Positions 40,056 through 51,806 of a DNA stretch of 64,000 nucleotides are shown here, in pieces; positions within the stretch are counted from its first letter, which is position 1, and every line of letters begins with the position of its first letter. Below the pieces are notes generated by a model. It was given only the letters and a program-made list of their open reading frames with translations, was not told the DNA's origin and made no database searches. The stretch is taken from assembly GCA_902651635.1 (NCBI GenBank), contig CACRSC010000028.1:321299-385298 (forward strand), given 5' to 3'. Source of the stretch: Mastigamoeba balamuthi (lineage: Eukaryota > Evosea > Mastigamoebida > Mastigamoebidae). A program made the position numbers and the translations under genes.

Positions 40056-42751
40056 TCAGCTGCGAAGGCTGTCCAATCGCTCGCTCATTGCCCGCAGCTC
40101 CTGGCGAGTTCCCGTGCATTCGCGGGGCAGACCGCTGCGGGTTGCTGCTCTGGTGGTTGATGTTGATATTCTGGGAGCTGTCGACGGCGCGGCCCTGGCC
40201 CTCGTTGCGTACGGCGGGCCAGCGCGCATAGGAGTACGGGGTTGCTCCGCAGTCCTGTCAATCTGTGCCAGTCGAGCATCAACGGCCTCCAGCCTCCTCG
40301 AGTACCTACGGGTCGTGCGGCCAAGCTCGTCGTTCTCCTGTCAGTCGTTACTTGTGCGCTCAGTGAAGGATGTCCGCACCCTCGTGAGCTCGCAGAGCTG
40401 GGCCTTGAGCTCGTCGTTGACCTGTACGTAGTTCTGCAGGCTCTCCTCTGTCTGGGCCAACTGCTCCGAGAGCGTCCTATTCTCGTCTTCGAGTTGAGTC
40501 GCCTGCTTCCTGCCATGGGCGTTAGGTCTCAGTGCTCGCTTGAGGAAAAGCGAATGCGAACCAGATCGTTTGCTCACTCCCTGAGACACGCTGCAGTTGC
40601 TGTTGAAGAGCCCTGAAGGGGAATAATAGTGCTGAGGGCTGTGTGATCGGCTGGACGGTGGGCTCACATGTTCTCGCTGACAACCGTGTCGAGCTGTTGC
40701 GTCTTCTTTCTCAGCTCCTCGGCCAATGCCCCGTACTCAGCGTCCAGCTTCCGCAGCTTTTCCTCCAGCACTTGCGCCTCCGCGGTCGTCGTCCCCATGC
40801 GCCCCTTGTTGCTCGACAGTTCCTGTGCAAGCCGGACGTCAGCAGTTGCCACTGCGCCGAGTGCCTTGCGGACGTCTCTGAGAGTCTCGATTTCTCTCTG
40901 GTACTGCGTCTCCATCTCCATTCGCCCCTGCTCCGCCTCGACCAATCTATGCTCCAGAGCTGCCCTGTCCTGTAGGCGGGGCACATCAGCCCCGTAATGT
41001 GTAATCAGCGTGAGTGCCTTGTGGAGTTGCGACAGCGATGTCGTAGCGGCGTCGAGTGCTGCTCGCGCTTCCTGCGCCGACTGCTTCTCCCTGGCGAGCA
41101 TCTGGGCGACAGAACCCTGCTCCCTCTGCACAACCTCCTCGAGACGCCTGCAGACCCCGCCTGGAGTGAGCAGAGTGTGCAGACAGCTGTAGAGCGGCTC
41201 ACATCTTGGACTCGTCGACCTGCTTGAGCAGCAGCTCCCTCTCCTTGCGCCATCGCTGCCGTTCCTCCCCGAATCCTGAGGACATCCTCTCGAGCTCTGC
41301 CCTGCGCTGGTCACACTAAGGACGCCACAATTGCTCCCGGCCACGCACTGCAGCGACTGGTTTGCTGTGCTGAACTGCGACCTGCTGTGCGTCTGCTGTT
41401 GCTCGAGAACGGCGATCTGCTGCGCCTGCCGCTCCCTCGCGAGGCCCTCCTCGAGCAGCTGCTGCTGCAGAGTGGAGACCTTTCTGTCGAGCGCCTCTTT
41501 CTCCGTCAGCAGAGCGCGGACCCCGGAGCGCTCCTCGCTGAGCTGCCTGTCCCTGCTGCGCGCCTCGAGCACGGCCTCCTGGTGCGCCTTCTCCAGCCTC
41601 GCGTGGATCTCGTCGAGCTCCACGACGGCCTGCTTGTGCCTCTCCTGCAGCTCGAGGTTCTCCTTCTTCAGCGCCATGAGCTTTGGCTCGTTCTTGCGCA
41701 GTTCGTCTGGGGGCAGTGGGCAGTCAGCGATAAGCGGAGATGGCAGCAGTTGCGCACCAACGCAGTCCTGGAGGACTTTTATTCGAGCCTTGGAGGACTC
41801 CTCCTGGTCTCTGAGCTTGTCTTCCAACTCCCTGATCACTTTCTCCAGCTCTCCTCTCTGTACGGTCCGTCCATGCCGTCAGTCACTGAGTGTGGACTGT
41901 GTGAACGGACCTCCTGTGTCGTCCGCTCGACGACGTCTGCGAGCTCTCTGCGGGCCATCGTGAGCGCAGTCCTGTTCTGCTCGGCTGCCTGCAGAGGCGT
42001 CATAGTGGGCTCTGGCGGCCCCTCGCTGCGGTCTGTCGCTCACCTCTGCGGTCTTGCGGAGCTTCTTCTGGTGGTCCTTCTCCACCTCCGCTATGATCTT
42101 CGCTCGCATTCTCTCGAGCTCCCTACTCGCGCGAGGGGAAGGCTGAGTGCTGCGACACCCACCCGAGCAGCTCTGGAGTTGGGGGCTGTGCGCCCGGACC
42201 TTCCAGGGAGCGCAGTCTCCATCATCTCCTCGTGCTCCCGCGTGAGCGTCTCCAGCTGTGCCTGCAGGTGCTGCGTGACCTCTAGGTGCGTGGCCTCGAG
42301 ATGCCTCTGGTGCCGTAAGCAGAGCGCGGTGGTGAGCGAGACTCTTCCCCCAGTGCACCAGCAGGGGCGGCAGCCACGGGGGAGGCAAATCAATTGTGGG
42401 CGTCTGTTCGCACGTTTGCCTCGACTGCGTCCCCCAGCTGCCTCCTGACGTCGCCGTGCTTGTTCTGCAGCTGCAGGTGCGCCACCTTGAGCTGCGAGGG
42501 CCGCCGTGGCGAAGCGCTGGGGTCAGTCTGCTGCGCTGGAACCCCAACAGTAGAGTGCGGTTGTTGATTTTGATTTATGCGGAGTGGGCTCCGCGGACGT
42601 TGTCGAAGTTGATGCGGTACGACTCGTTCTCCTCGCGCAGGCGGTTGCTGAGGTCGATGGCCTCGGCGAGGTCCTTCTCGAGGTCCCGGATGCGGGCTGC
42701 CTGCTCCTCCGCGGCCCCCACGTCCATCGACAGCCCGTTGTAGTCCTCCAT
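40056..42751 (-). CDS. Long coiled-coil protein
   Basis: Exons 42599..42751, 42414..42491, 42200..42306, 42044..42122, 41911..41988, 41758..41857, 41345..41706, 41203..41306, 40668..41147, 40380..40509 and 40056..40337 close in phase to 650 residues. Almost the whole chain from residue ~10 to ~570 is heptad-rich and charged (ARIRDLEKDLAEAIDLSNRL, AELERMSSGFGEERQRWRKE, RLEEVVQREQGSVAQML). A basic, Thr/Arg/Pro-rich segment and a short final helix follow. No catalytic or membrane domain is visible. Such proteins are often cytoskeletal, centrosomal or vesicle-tethering scaffolds; I cannot choose between these. The upstream element TCTATCGGGGTTTATTTTT, just before the start, matches that of the kinase-fusion gene. 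Confidence 0.85.
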
Positions 42752-42992
42752 CGCACCCGGCCCAAAAATAAACCCCGATAGATCCTCAGTATCTTTAGCA
42801 GAATCCGGATCTCATCACATAGGAAACCGAGGGTCTACAGCCACTACAGCCACCGGCATCGCTGGTGTTGCTTTTGAGACTCTCCCGTGGCGGCCAGCAG
42901 GCGATTGTGGCCGAAGATATTCAAACAGGAAGATACTTGAATCTTCTGATATCGGGCCCGATCCCAGAGCACAGTTTTTGTTGTCGCCTGAG
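42752..42992. promoter_or_regulatory. Divergent promoter, coiled-coil / TPR genes
   Basis: 241 bp between divergent starts. On the TPR side, GATATCGGGCCCGATCCC (containing a perfect ATCGGGCCCGAT palindrome) and AGTTTTTGTTGTCG lie 15-50 bp upstream. On the coiled-coil side, AAAAATAAACCCCGATAGA lies 13-32 bp upstream of the ATG. Confidence 0.5.
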
Positions 42993-43993
42993 ATGGAGAC
43001 GCTCCTGTCGATGGCGGGCCCGTCCAAGGACATCCCGCAGAAGATCGCCAAGGCGCAGGAGCTCAAGGAGCAGGCCAACGCGGCGTTCCGCTCGGGCGAC
43101 CTGCAGAAGGCGCTGCTGCTCTACAACCAGGTGCCGTCTTTTCCGTTATTTGTTGTGTTGTGTTGTTTTGTTTGTTCTGTTTTGTTGCTGCCTTTGAAAA
43201 ATCGTTTGACTCGAGGGGGGTGGCACAGGTGCCGCTGTGGGTCAACGGGCTGCAGGCGATGGCCAAGGAGGACAAGGAGAAGGTGGACGCGCTGAAGCTG
43301 CAGTGCGAGCTGAACCTCACGGCCGTGCACCTCAAGCTCAACGACGCCAAGCGCGCCCTCGTCCACGCCAAGAAGGCACGCCACGCCACGCCACGCCACT
43401 CCAGCTTGCGCGAGGGACAGGAGACAGCAGTGCCTGCACGGAGGAGGCGCTGTGCTGCTCTGCTTGTGCGCATGGCGGGCCCTGTGGGCACAGCATTGGC
43501 TGGCTCTCATATGCTGTCTTTGCCTGCTGTGCTTGCCACTTTAAAAACTGTGGCCGTCGTGCATGTCTTAGTCACCGAGGGGCTTTGCCGCTGCTGCAAA
43601 GAGACTGCGGGGTTTGACAGCCCGAGAATGTCTCTGCTGTGGAGCTCAACTGACTCGGGGGCTCGCGGGCAGGCTGTGGAGATGGACCCCGGGAACGTCA
43701 AGGCGCTGTACAGAAGGGGCAAGGCGTACTCGATGCGCGGAATGAACGACAACGCCCTCGAGGACCTGCGCAAGGCGCTGTCCAAGGACCCTGCCAACCC
43801 CGAGATCGCCAACGAGATACGCTCCGTGGAGGGCAAGCTCGCTGCCGAGTCGCAGGCCCAGAAGCGCGTGATGGCCAAGGCGTTCTCCGCCATGTTCGAG
43901 GATGAGGGCACACAGAAGCAGGCTGAGGCCTCGAGTGAGGTGCCAAAGCCAGCCGCTGCTGAGTCCACTGCTGCACCTCAATCACACAATTGA
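42993..43993 (+). CDS. TPR protein resembling the TPR half of FKBP-type co-chaperones
   Basis: Exons 42993..43130, 43229..43375 and 43673..43993 close to 201 residues. It has three TPR units: KIAKAQELKEQANAAFRSGD (unit 1), LQCELNLTAVHLKLNDAKRA (unit 2) and NVKALYRRGKAYSMRGMNDN (unit 3). The carboxylate-clamp-like pattern K..N/Q, N, K...R is compatible with binding EEVD tails of Hsp90/Hsp70. A C-terminal helix with KRVMAKAFSAMFEDEG resembles the post-TPR helix of FKBP51/52. No prolyl-isomerase domain is present. The second intron (43376-43672, 297 nt) reads as GC-AG (AAG|gcacgc); removal gives the uninterrupted AKKAVEMDPGNVKALYRRG, which makes this junction particularly convincing. Confidence 0.85.
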
Positions 43994-45336
43994 TATAGTG
44001 GTGATAAACAAATTCGGCTTAATGCAGATCCGTCTGAGCAGTGTTTGTTCCTACTCACTTTCTAATCAGTATCATCAGAAAGTGGTTTGCTTGATTCCTT
44101 GTGCACTATGCCCTTCACCACACTTCACACGCAGCCCTGGGCCAGTTTGTAGGTTGCAGTGATTGTAAATAGCCAATAAAATCTTAGTTCAGTATCTTCT
44201 TCTTCAAAAAACTCAGTATTGTTTCTAGATCAGTATCTATTATTTATTTTGATTGTTTGATTTCAAATATCTCTGAAAGGACAACATAAAGAAAGAGTGT
44301 AACCTGAATAAGTCTTATCAGGGAATGTCCCATTTCTTACTTACAAAGGATCATATGAGGGACTCACCCACAGAACTCTACCATCCAGTGTGCCAAAACA
44401 AGTACAAGATTCAACAAACCAACCAATACTCGAATCTTTCAACCAATCAACCATAACCAAGCCATACAGAAGTTATGTATTGGTTGATTGATTGAATATT
44501 CAGAAATTTCCCAATTATCTCAGCAGGCTGCAAGGGCTCTGATGGATGCAGCACGCATCCCAAATTCTCTTGCAGCTACAGGAGAGTTATCTCTCTACAG
44601 TTTATGCAAATACTTATTTTTACTGCAGAGCACAGTGGCCCCATGTCTAATCCTAATCCTGTGTTCTAAATCTTTTTTTCGATAGCACTGACACTCTGAG
44701 GAGTCTCAATCCCCCTTTTTTTGTATATGGAAAACGCCTTTTGTACAAAAAATCTTGGGTCTGTACCTATAATGCAGATATTCATACAGAAGATGAGACA
44801 CCCCACTGTCCTGTGAGTGCTGCAGACAGTGCCGAGCTCCTGCCTGCTAAGTCCAAGCTTACAGAGCCAACTGCAGCCCCTTGTCACCACCTGTTCCCCT
44901 GAGATGCACCACCTGCCCCCAAGCTGCACTGCCCGTGCCTTCCACGTCATGATTTCCAAGGGCATCAGACGTGCTGGCCGTGGGTGCTGTATGGTTCTCA
45001 CGCCTCGTGAGGCTCATGCCACGAGCCCAGGGGTCAAGATTATTTGATGTGTGCCGCAGTTTTTTTATACACAAGCCCCCTGAAGCTTTGTACAATTAAA
45101 ATGACCCATTGTACAAAAGTACATATTTGAGACACCCAACTCTGATACCCTGTTCCAGAGCTTTTTGTCAATAATATCTGTATCTTTTTTGGCGCTAGAA
45201 TTATCCACGCCAAGAAGGCAAATATCGGTGCACCACGGCGCAAAAACCGCTGTAACCCCAATTGTACGTTTTTTATCATGCTAGACAAGGCGTGCGTGAT
45301 TCGCCCCTTGTCCACAACTGAATTTCTCGCAAGATC
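43994..45336. other. AT-richer non-coding stretch
   Basis: About 1.34 kb, clearly less GC-rich than the genes. It has no supportable ORF, no tRNA-like box A/B pair that I could find and no tandem repeat, apart from a TTGATTGATTGAATATTC run near 44490. The right end holds AAATATCGGTGCACC about 110 bp upstream of the alginate-lyase-like start, a promoter candidate. Confidence 0.5.
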
Positions 45337-47526
45337 ATGCAACGATTGCTTCTCCTAGCCGTTGTCGCCTGCGTCTACGCACAGCGTACCATCACGCCCT
45401 TCCGCAGCAAGTTCGAGCACCCGGGCATGATATGGACCCGCAGCCAGCTCGACGTGCTGCGCGACAAGGTCAAGGCGGGCGAACAGGCATGTAACCATCA
45501 GTTCAGAGGACTGCATTTTCGTAACGGCGGTGCCCTCAGCCGTGGAAGGACTGGTACAACTCAAGAAGCTCCGCGAGGTGGTACAACATGCGAGGGCCTT
45601 TCCCGGTCGTAGGGCGCAACCCGGACCTGCGCCGCAACGAGTACTTCAAGGACATGTACAACGTTGGCTCCCTGGCGTTCATCTGGTACGTCGAGAAGGA
45701 CTGGAGCGCTGCAGGTGCACTGGTTGTTCGACGGCCTCTCAGTGGTTGCTCACGCCCCCGCTCAAACCGCCACAGAGAAGGCAATCACGATCCTGTCTCG
45801 CTGGGCTAAGACGCACACGGGGTGGAGCGGTGTGGAGTCGCCGTTCCTGGCGGCCGACTCGCTCGACGGCATCGTCGGCGCGGACATACTCTACGGCACA
45901 TACCCCAACTACACGGCCGAGCGTCACAAGCTGATCCGCGGCTACTTCGGCAGCATGTGGGGATGGCTCGCGTCGGTCGGCTTTGCCCCGCTGTGCCCCG
46001 GCCACCGCACCGGCGCTGGCAGCCATCTCTGGGGCGCCAACCAGGGCACCCTGCAGCTCCAGGTCTCCATGGCGACCGCCGTGTTCACCGACGACTTCCT
46101 GCTGTTTGACGAGACCGTCAGCGCGATGCTCACGGACCCCATCGGCGGATTCCTCGACACACTTCCCAGCGGGCAGGTCGGCGATACGGGCAGGGACAAC
46201 GGGCACGGGGCCAACCAGTTCGGGTACATGGTCTGGGTCGCCGAGGTCGCGTGGATACAGGGCGTCGACGTGTTCTCGGCGCTCAACAACCGCCTGCTCG
46301 CCGAGTCCGAGTACTCTGCGCAGCGCCAGCTCCACGGGTTCAACATCTCGGGGGTCCCCGAGGTCCCGTTCTCCGTCTTCGGGTCGAGCTACTCGATGTG
46401 GGATCGCCTGCCCGCGTTCGACGGCGTCGTGAGGCACCTGGGCTCCATGAGCACCGCCTACACACTCTACACGTCGCGCAGGCTGGCGATGCCCTACACC
46501 AAGATGTACCTCGACCACAACAAGTTCGTGCCCCTGACAACGATCGACACGGGGAGGTCCACTGTCGTCCCCGACGGCCCCTTTGTCGAGCCGGCAGCGT
46601 CCCCCAAGAGGCTCGAGTCCAGCCTGTCAGTTGCAGCGATGGGGACCCTGTGGAGGAGCGGGTCCGGAAAGTTCCTCGGGGACGGCAAGTGGGTGCTGTC
46701 CGCCGGCGGCGGCGACGGCGGTTGGGAGGCTTGCAAGGGCCTCGTGTTCGCGTACAAGCAGTTCGACGGCGACGCCACGTTCATCGCGCAGGTCCTCACT
46801 GGCGGCGGCGAGGTGCGCTTGATCGACAGGCTGCAGGCGTCCCCCGGCGCCCGCCAAGTCCGCATGTTCCTGTCTCCCGCCCTCTACAGCAACTTCTGGC
46901 GCGGCGCGTGCTGCAGCTACGCGGTCGTGCGGGAACAGAACGCGAACCTGGGGCTGCCCGCGTGGGCCAAGATCGTCAGGCGCGGAAACTATGTCTACTC
47001 GTACTCGTCGCCCGACGGCAAGAGCTGGTGCCCGCAGTCGAACCTCATCCTCGACAACCTCGGGAAGACCGTTTTCATCGGCCTCTCTGTGATCAGCGGC
47101 AACGCCACGTTCGCCAACGTCATGTACGCTGAAGCGCCCCTCTCGCGGCCCGACGCACCGGCCGTGGTGCGGGTCGTGCGCTCGCCCCGCGGGCCCAGCG
47201 GGGCAGCCATTACTCTGGGGTGGGACCGCAACGACAAGGCCGTCTACTACTACGTTTGGCGTGCAGAAAACAGCACAGGCCCCTTCACCGTCGTGGCGCC
47301 TCACGTGCTGGCGAACCAGTTCACCGACGGGGACGTGAAGGCTGGGAAGACGTACTGGTACAAGGTCCAGTGCGCGGGGTACAGCGGCGATGCGCCCGTC
47401 GAGTCACCCGTCATTCAGGCGACCGCGACTCTGCCTGGCCTTGTCATAAGCGCTGCTCCCAGGGCGCCTCTGCTCTCTGTGATGTCTCTGGTGCTTCTGA
47501 TGGCCGCCGCCTCCATTGCACTGTGA
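45337..47526 (+). CDS. Secreted, probably GPI-anchored, alginate-lyase-like protein with FN3
   Basis: Exons 45337..45486, 45540..45714 and 45776..47526 close in phase to 691 residues. A signal peptide (MQRLLLLAVVACVYAQ) is followed by HPGMIWTRSQLDVLRDKVKA then PWKDWYN, the typical opening of PF05426-type alginate lyases. The central (~100-330) alpha-toroid-like region includes GRDNGHGANQFGYMVW. A beta-sandwich segment at ~400-530 has the SYSSPDGKSW motif seen in DUF1349-like domains. An FN3 domain at ~560-650 (DAPAVVRVV...YWYKVQCAG) precedes a hydrophobic C-terminus (LLSVMSLVLLMAAASIAL) typical of GPI signals. It may cleave uronic-acid polysaccharides of algal or bacterial prey; the substrate is not settled. 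Intron 1 (45487-45539) reads as GC-AG (CAG|gcatgt). Confidence 0.8.
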
Positions 47527-48048
47527 GGAGCCCGACTACTCAGCTGCACAATTGCGTGTGCATCAAGGGCAGGAATTCGGAGATCAAGTGGAGTGCACGA
47601 AAGCAACAGTGGTGCCCTTGTTTCTTCAGTGTGAGCCAAGGGTTCTGTGAGGATTCCGTTTTCTTCTTTCGCGAGTGCGAATTCTCTCCATCGACCCGCA
47701 GTGGCAGACCTGCCCAATTTCGCGCAAAGGCACGCTGTGGCGAAATAGCGGTGTGCACCCACACCGCATTGGCCTGGCCAAATGCGAAGCAATCATAAGA
47801 GGGCGGTCACAGAACGGAAAGCTTGGTTGAGGTGTGATCTGCAGTGGGCAATCTGTGTAGTGGTTGCGAGAGCATAGGAACGGGGGCTGCGGACGGGGGA
47901 AGGGGGCACAGGCCGATGCGCGGCGCATTGTGGCTTGCGGACGTGCTCCCTGCAAACGAGGCGGCAACCGGGCAACGGCGAGCACCGGCTGGGCCCGGAA
48001 GGGTGTCACAGAGCTGCCGGAGGGGCTGCGTTAGTCTGCGTGGCGGGC
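47527..48048. other. Convergent intergenic region
   Basis: 522 bp between the 3' ends of the alginate-lyase-like and calcineurin genes. No supportable coding sequence. Confidence 0.4.
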
Positions 48049-50317
48049 TCAAAGTGTGACCCCACTTTTTCCGGCTCCGCGGCAGCGCGCAGCGATCTTG
48101 GCGATCGCCCCGGGGCCCGGGGGCAGCGGCTTCTGTGCAAACGCCTCGGGCAGCGCCTCGACGTCCCTGTCCTTCTCCAGCAGGTCGTGGAACACCCTCA
48201 TGTTCTCTGGGCCCCCGGGCGGCGTGTGAGCGGCCCGGCGCCAAGGCGAGGGCAAGTGCGAGGGGGGAGGGTCGCAGGGCACTGTGGTAGTCCAGGCGCA
48301 GGACCTTGCGGTACTCCTCCTGCTTCTTGTGGACCTTGGCGTTGTGGTCCAGCAGGCCCGCGACCTTGGTGCTCAGGAGCGCGTCCGCCTCGAGCTCCTT
48401 GTCGTCGGGGTCCTCCTCCTTGACGGCGGCGATGAGGTACACGAGCAGCGACACCACTGCGCGCCATAGCCATCAGAGACGCGAGGAAAACCCGGCGCAT
48501 AAACGAAAAAAAAAGGCGGTACCGCTGGCGCAGATGAACGGCAGCGTGAACGAGAGCGCGTCCTCGCCGCCGCGCAGGCAGTAGGGCTGCGGCGCGGCCT
48601 CGGCAAACGAGATGGCCTGCATCTTGTCGTCGGTTATGCTCAGAATCGCCCCCGCGTTGCTGAACTCCGAGTAGTAGGGCGCCGAGAACAGCGTAACGAC
48701 CTTCGCTGCGTTGAGGTCCGCCGGGTTCTCCACAAAGTGCGCCTGTGGGGTTGTGCGTGTCAGAGAGTGAGTGGAGAAGCAGAGAGCAGGCGGGGGGGGG
48801 GGGGGGGGGTGGGCTCACCCAGTAGCCGTCGAGCTTGACCTCGTGGGCGCGGACGATGCACGCGAGGCCGTTGGCCTCGAGGAACTTCTCGACGGCGCGG
48901 GGCCCGTACTTGCACGACGTCCTTCGGTAGTCGTTGGGCGCGAACGTCTTCCACGCGTGCGAGGCCGCGGCGGCGCCCTCCTCCTCGCAGTCCCAGGGGT
49001 CGGCCCAGAGCAGGTCCCAGAACGGCCCCGTCTGCACGGGCTCGCGCTTCCTCGTCTCGGCCTCGAGCGCCGCGACCGCGGCCGTGTCGGGCCCGATGCC
49101 CGCGTGCACGCAGAACACCCCGCCGACGCCGGGGCCGCGCTCGACGACGGCCGCGACGGGCAGGCAGTCAAACGCCTCCATGAAGAGCCCGAACGTGGCC
49201 TCGTCGTACTTGCGCCGGCCTGGCGGGGGCGAAACCCGTCAGAGAACCGACGCTGGGCGGCGCGGGGGCGCGGGGGCTGGGGCGGACACTCGGTGAAGAA
49301 GGTCATGGACATGGAGATGGTGCGGGTCTCGTGGTTGCCGCGGAGCAGGAAGACGCGGTCGGGGAGGGCGAGCTTCATGGCGAGGGCGTACATGGCCACC
49401 TCGCAGCTGAAGTCGCCCCGGTCCACGTAGTCCCCCAGGAAGAGGAACGAGTGGTTCTCGGGGGGCCCGGCCTTGTCCAGCATCGCCACCATGTCCTGCC
49501 CGTTTGAGCGACGTTGCCTCGCCTCAGCAGGACGCCCCCATATCGGGATATTTCGATAATTGGATTTAAAGCAAAAAATCTCCCGCAGAATCTATTCTAC
49601 AGATTCTAGACAAGTGGCGGAAAAAACCAGTTTACCAAAAGGCGGCATAACGGCTTCGTTTAACGCATGCCCGGATGTGGCGAACACGAACACAGGGGGC
49701 AATAAGGGGGCAGGTCTGGCAGAGGGGGACGTTAAGTCCAAAGCTTGCAGAAACGGAATGCGAGCTGCCGGGACAAATAACCAGCGCAAATCAGGAAGTG
49801 CACTTCCCAGCAACCTAAAAAATCAAATCGATCTGAAAATTACCCCAAATAAAGCGGAAAAATCGGGAAAATCGCCCCGTCCCCCGCAGCGGCCGAGGGC
49901 GCACGTAGAACTGCCCGTGGAGGTCGCCAAAGACGACGACGGGCGCCTTGATGCGCAGGACGTTGGGCTCCCTCTCGAGCACGTCGCGCGCGCAGAGCAG
50001 CAGCCGCTCGGCCGCGGGCCCCGAGAGGCGGCCCTCGCGCTCAAAGTGCCTGCGCAGCACGTTCAGCGCCGGCACGTCGTCCTCCCGCGCGAACAGTATC
50101 GCCTCGGCCAGCGGCTCCACCTCCGGCATCGGCACGCTCTGCCCGCACGGTTTTGCTCGCGTTTGGCACCGCGTTTCAAGGAGCAAGAGCGGGGGCGCGT
50201 TGGGCGCACCTTGACGGCGCGGTCGAGCGGGATGGGCACGGCTGGTCGGACGTCGGCCTCGGAGCAGACCTGGCGGTGCGCGCGGGCCTGCTTGCGCTGC
50301 GGCAGAAACGCGTCCAT
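48049..50317 (-). CDS. Calcineurin A (PP2B catalytic subunit)
   Basis: Exons 50210..50317, 49905..50138, 49288..49495, 48819..49219, 48523..48742, 48283..48456 and 48049..48206 close in phase to 500 residues. All PPP metal-site motifs are present: [39 protein letters not shown] and [14 protein letters not shown] match the PP2B subgroup. [20 protein letters not shown] is the calcineurin-B-binding helix, and [19 protein letters not shown] lines up with the end of the calmodulin-binding segment (ARVFSVLRE in animals). No animal-type autoinhibitory helix is recognisable; the tail ends [17 protein letters not shown]. It acts as a Ca2+/calmodulin-dependent Ser/Thr phosphatase. No calcineurin B gene is in the window. 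Confidence 0.92.
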
Positions 50318-51806
50318 ACACGGTTGGAAGCGGTGGGATGCGGTGTTGGTGAGTGTTAGTTGCTTATGCCAGCGGCTGGGGGCCCGAAAATATCCGGGCG
50401 GGCGCCGTGAGAGAATCTGGTGAGAAAAATCCCCCGATGGCAAGTCCCCCTCAAGCCTTGCAGCGGGCCAACGCTCCTGTACTCTGTGGAGCCTGGTAAG
50501 CAATATCCAAGCACACAGTACATTGATGGCTGGGATTGGATGTCTTGATGTGCTCTCGCCTCACATGGCCGGGTGGCCATGGACAGCACCGAAACGGCCG
50601 TCTCTGGAGCAGGCACGGAGCAGCGCAGCGTACAGCCCGGCACGCCAGCGTGACATGTCGCCGTCTGGCACACTCGCTCTGCTTCTGAGGCCCAGACGCA
50701 CGGCTATACACGTGTGGCAGAGCGTGGAGCTGTGGACGCTGCCGGCGAGTAGTCCCGTGGGCTACGTGCTCTCTGACCCTGGGGTGCTCATAGCCGCACA
50801 CTCCGCGCATGCTGAATCGCAGGCTGCAGCTGCGCCACCACGTGGAGCGAAGCGTCCACAAGGCAGAAACGTGTGACGTGTGACTTGAAATGAAGAGTAG
50901 GGTCAGCGATGGACGCCCGGACTGCGCTGAGAGCAATGCAGTGCGCTTCAGAGCAGGGTCGTACAGAACAGCGCACAGCTGCTGTGGTCCGCAGTTATTC
51001 GTCATCAGTGACGTTGCCGCCCCGTGTCGTCAGTGGGGGATCTCTCTCCTTTTTTTCTTTTCTCTCAGCCGTCTTGTTTGGCTTTTGCTTCTCAGGATGG
51101 CTTTTGGCGCGTTCGCGTTCGCGTACGTCGTCAGCGTGGTGGTTGCGTTCGCCGCGGGGGCAGTGGCCTGCTGTCTCCTCGGCTTCCCGGCGCTGGTCGC
51201 TGTCAGCGTCATTGTCGCCGTCGCCTGCTTCGCCGCGGGTTCGCTTTCTTTATCTGTTCTCCTTTAAATTTGTTGTCACCGGGGGCGGGGGCCAAGTTCT
51301 GAGCTCGCGCTGGACGCGAGGGTAGGGCAAGCAGTGTCCGCGCGAGGGGGCGTGACTCGGCGGTCAGCGGATAGGCGCTGTTGTTTTGTTTTGATCGCGC
51401 GGGGGGGTTCTTTGATTTTCCCGCGGATTTGCGTTAACACAGAGACTGCTCGCACGGCCAGCGGGGGAGCAGTTCTCGCGCATCGGCAAGGCCCTGTGGA
51501 CCGCTCGCAGGGTCTTTCCCGACTCCACAGGAACGTATGGCGTCGCCGGGGGCAATGCGGGGCAGTCCAGGGGCGCGCAGGGGGCCGAGGGCTCTCGCAC
51601 CCTTGCGCCGCTGTCGCAGGTCCGCCCTCCCTCCCCCTCCACAGCCCCAGCCTCTCGGGGACCTCCGGGCAGCGGGTAGGTGCTGCGGGGCTCGCCGGTG
51701 CCCGCGGCTTCGGTGGTTCAATAGATCTTCTAATTCCCAATTCAATTATGTGTTAAATCAATTCTTATTTTTATTATCAGATAAGTAGCATGACCACATC
51801 TCAAAT
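50318..51806. other. Long gap between calcineurin A and the disordered-protein gene
   Basis: About 1.5 kb. GGCCCGAAAATATCCGGGC about 65 bp upstream of the calcineurin start is a promoter candidate. A short hydrophobic plus-strand frame (51097-51267, ending VAVACFAAGSLSLSVLL) follows a good acceptor (TTGCTTCTCAG) but lacks support as a gene. The 5' exon of the gene at 51807 probably lies here. Confidence 0.35.

Noticed and set aside
43994-45336. tRNA or other small RNA genes in the AT-richer gap
   Set aside because: I found no cloverleaf-compatible box A/box B pair; a covariance-model search (tRNAscan-SE, Rfam) would be needed to exclude them.
51334-51788. Arg/Pro-rich frames as the first exon of the disordered-protein gene
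   Set aside because: No donor in a compatible phase could be chosen with confidence, so the start of that gene was left open.
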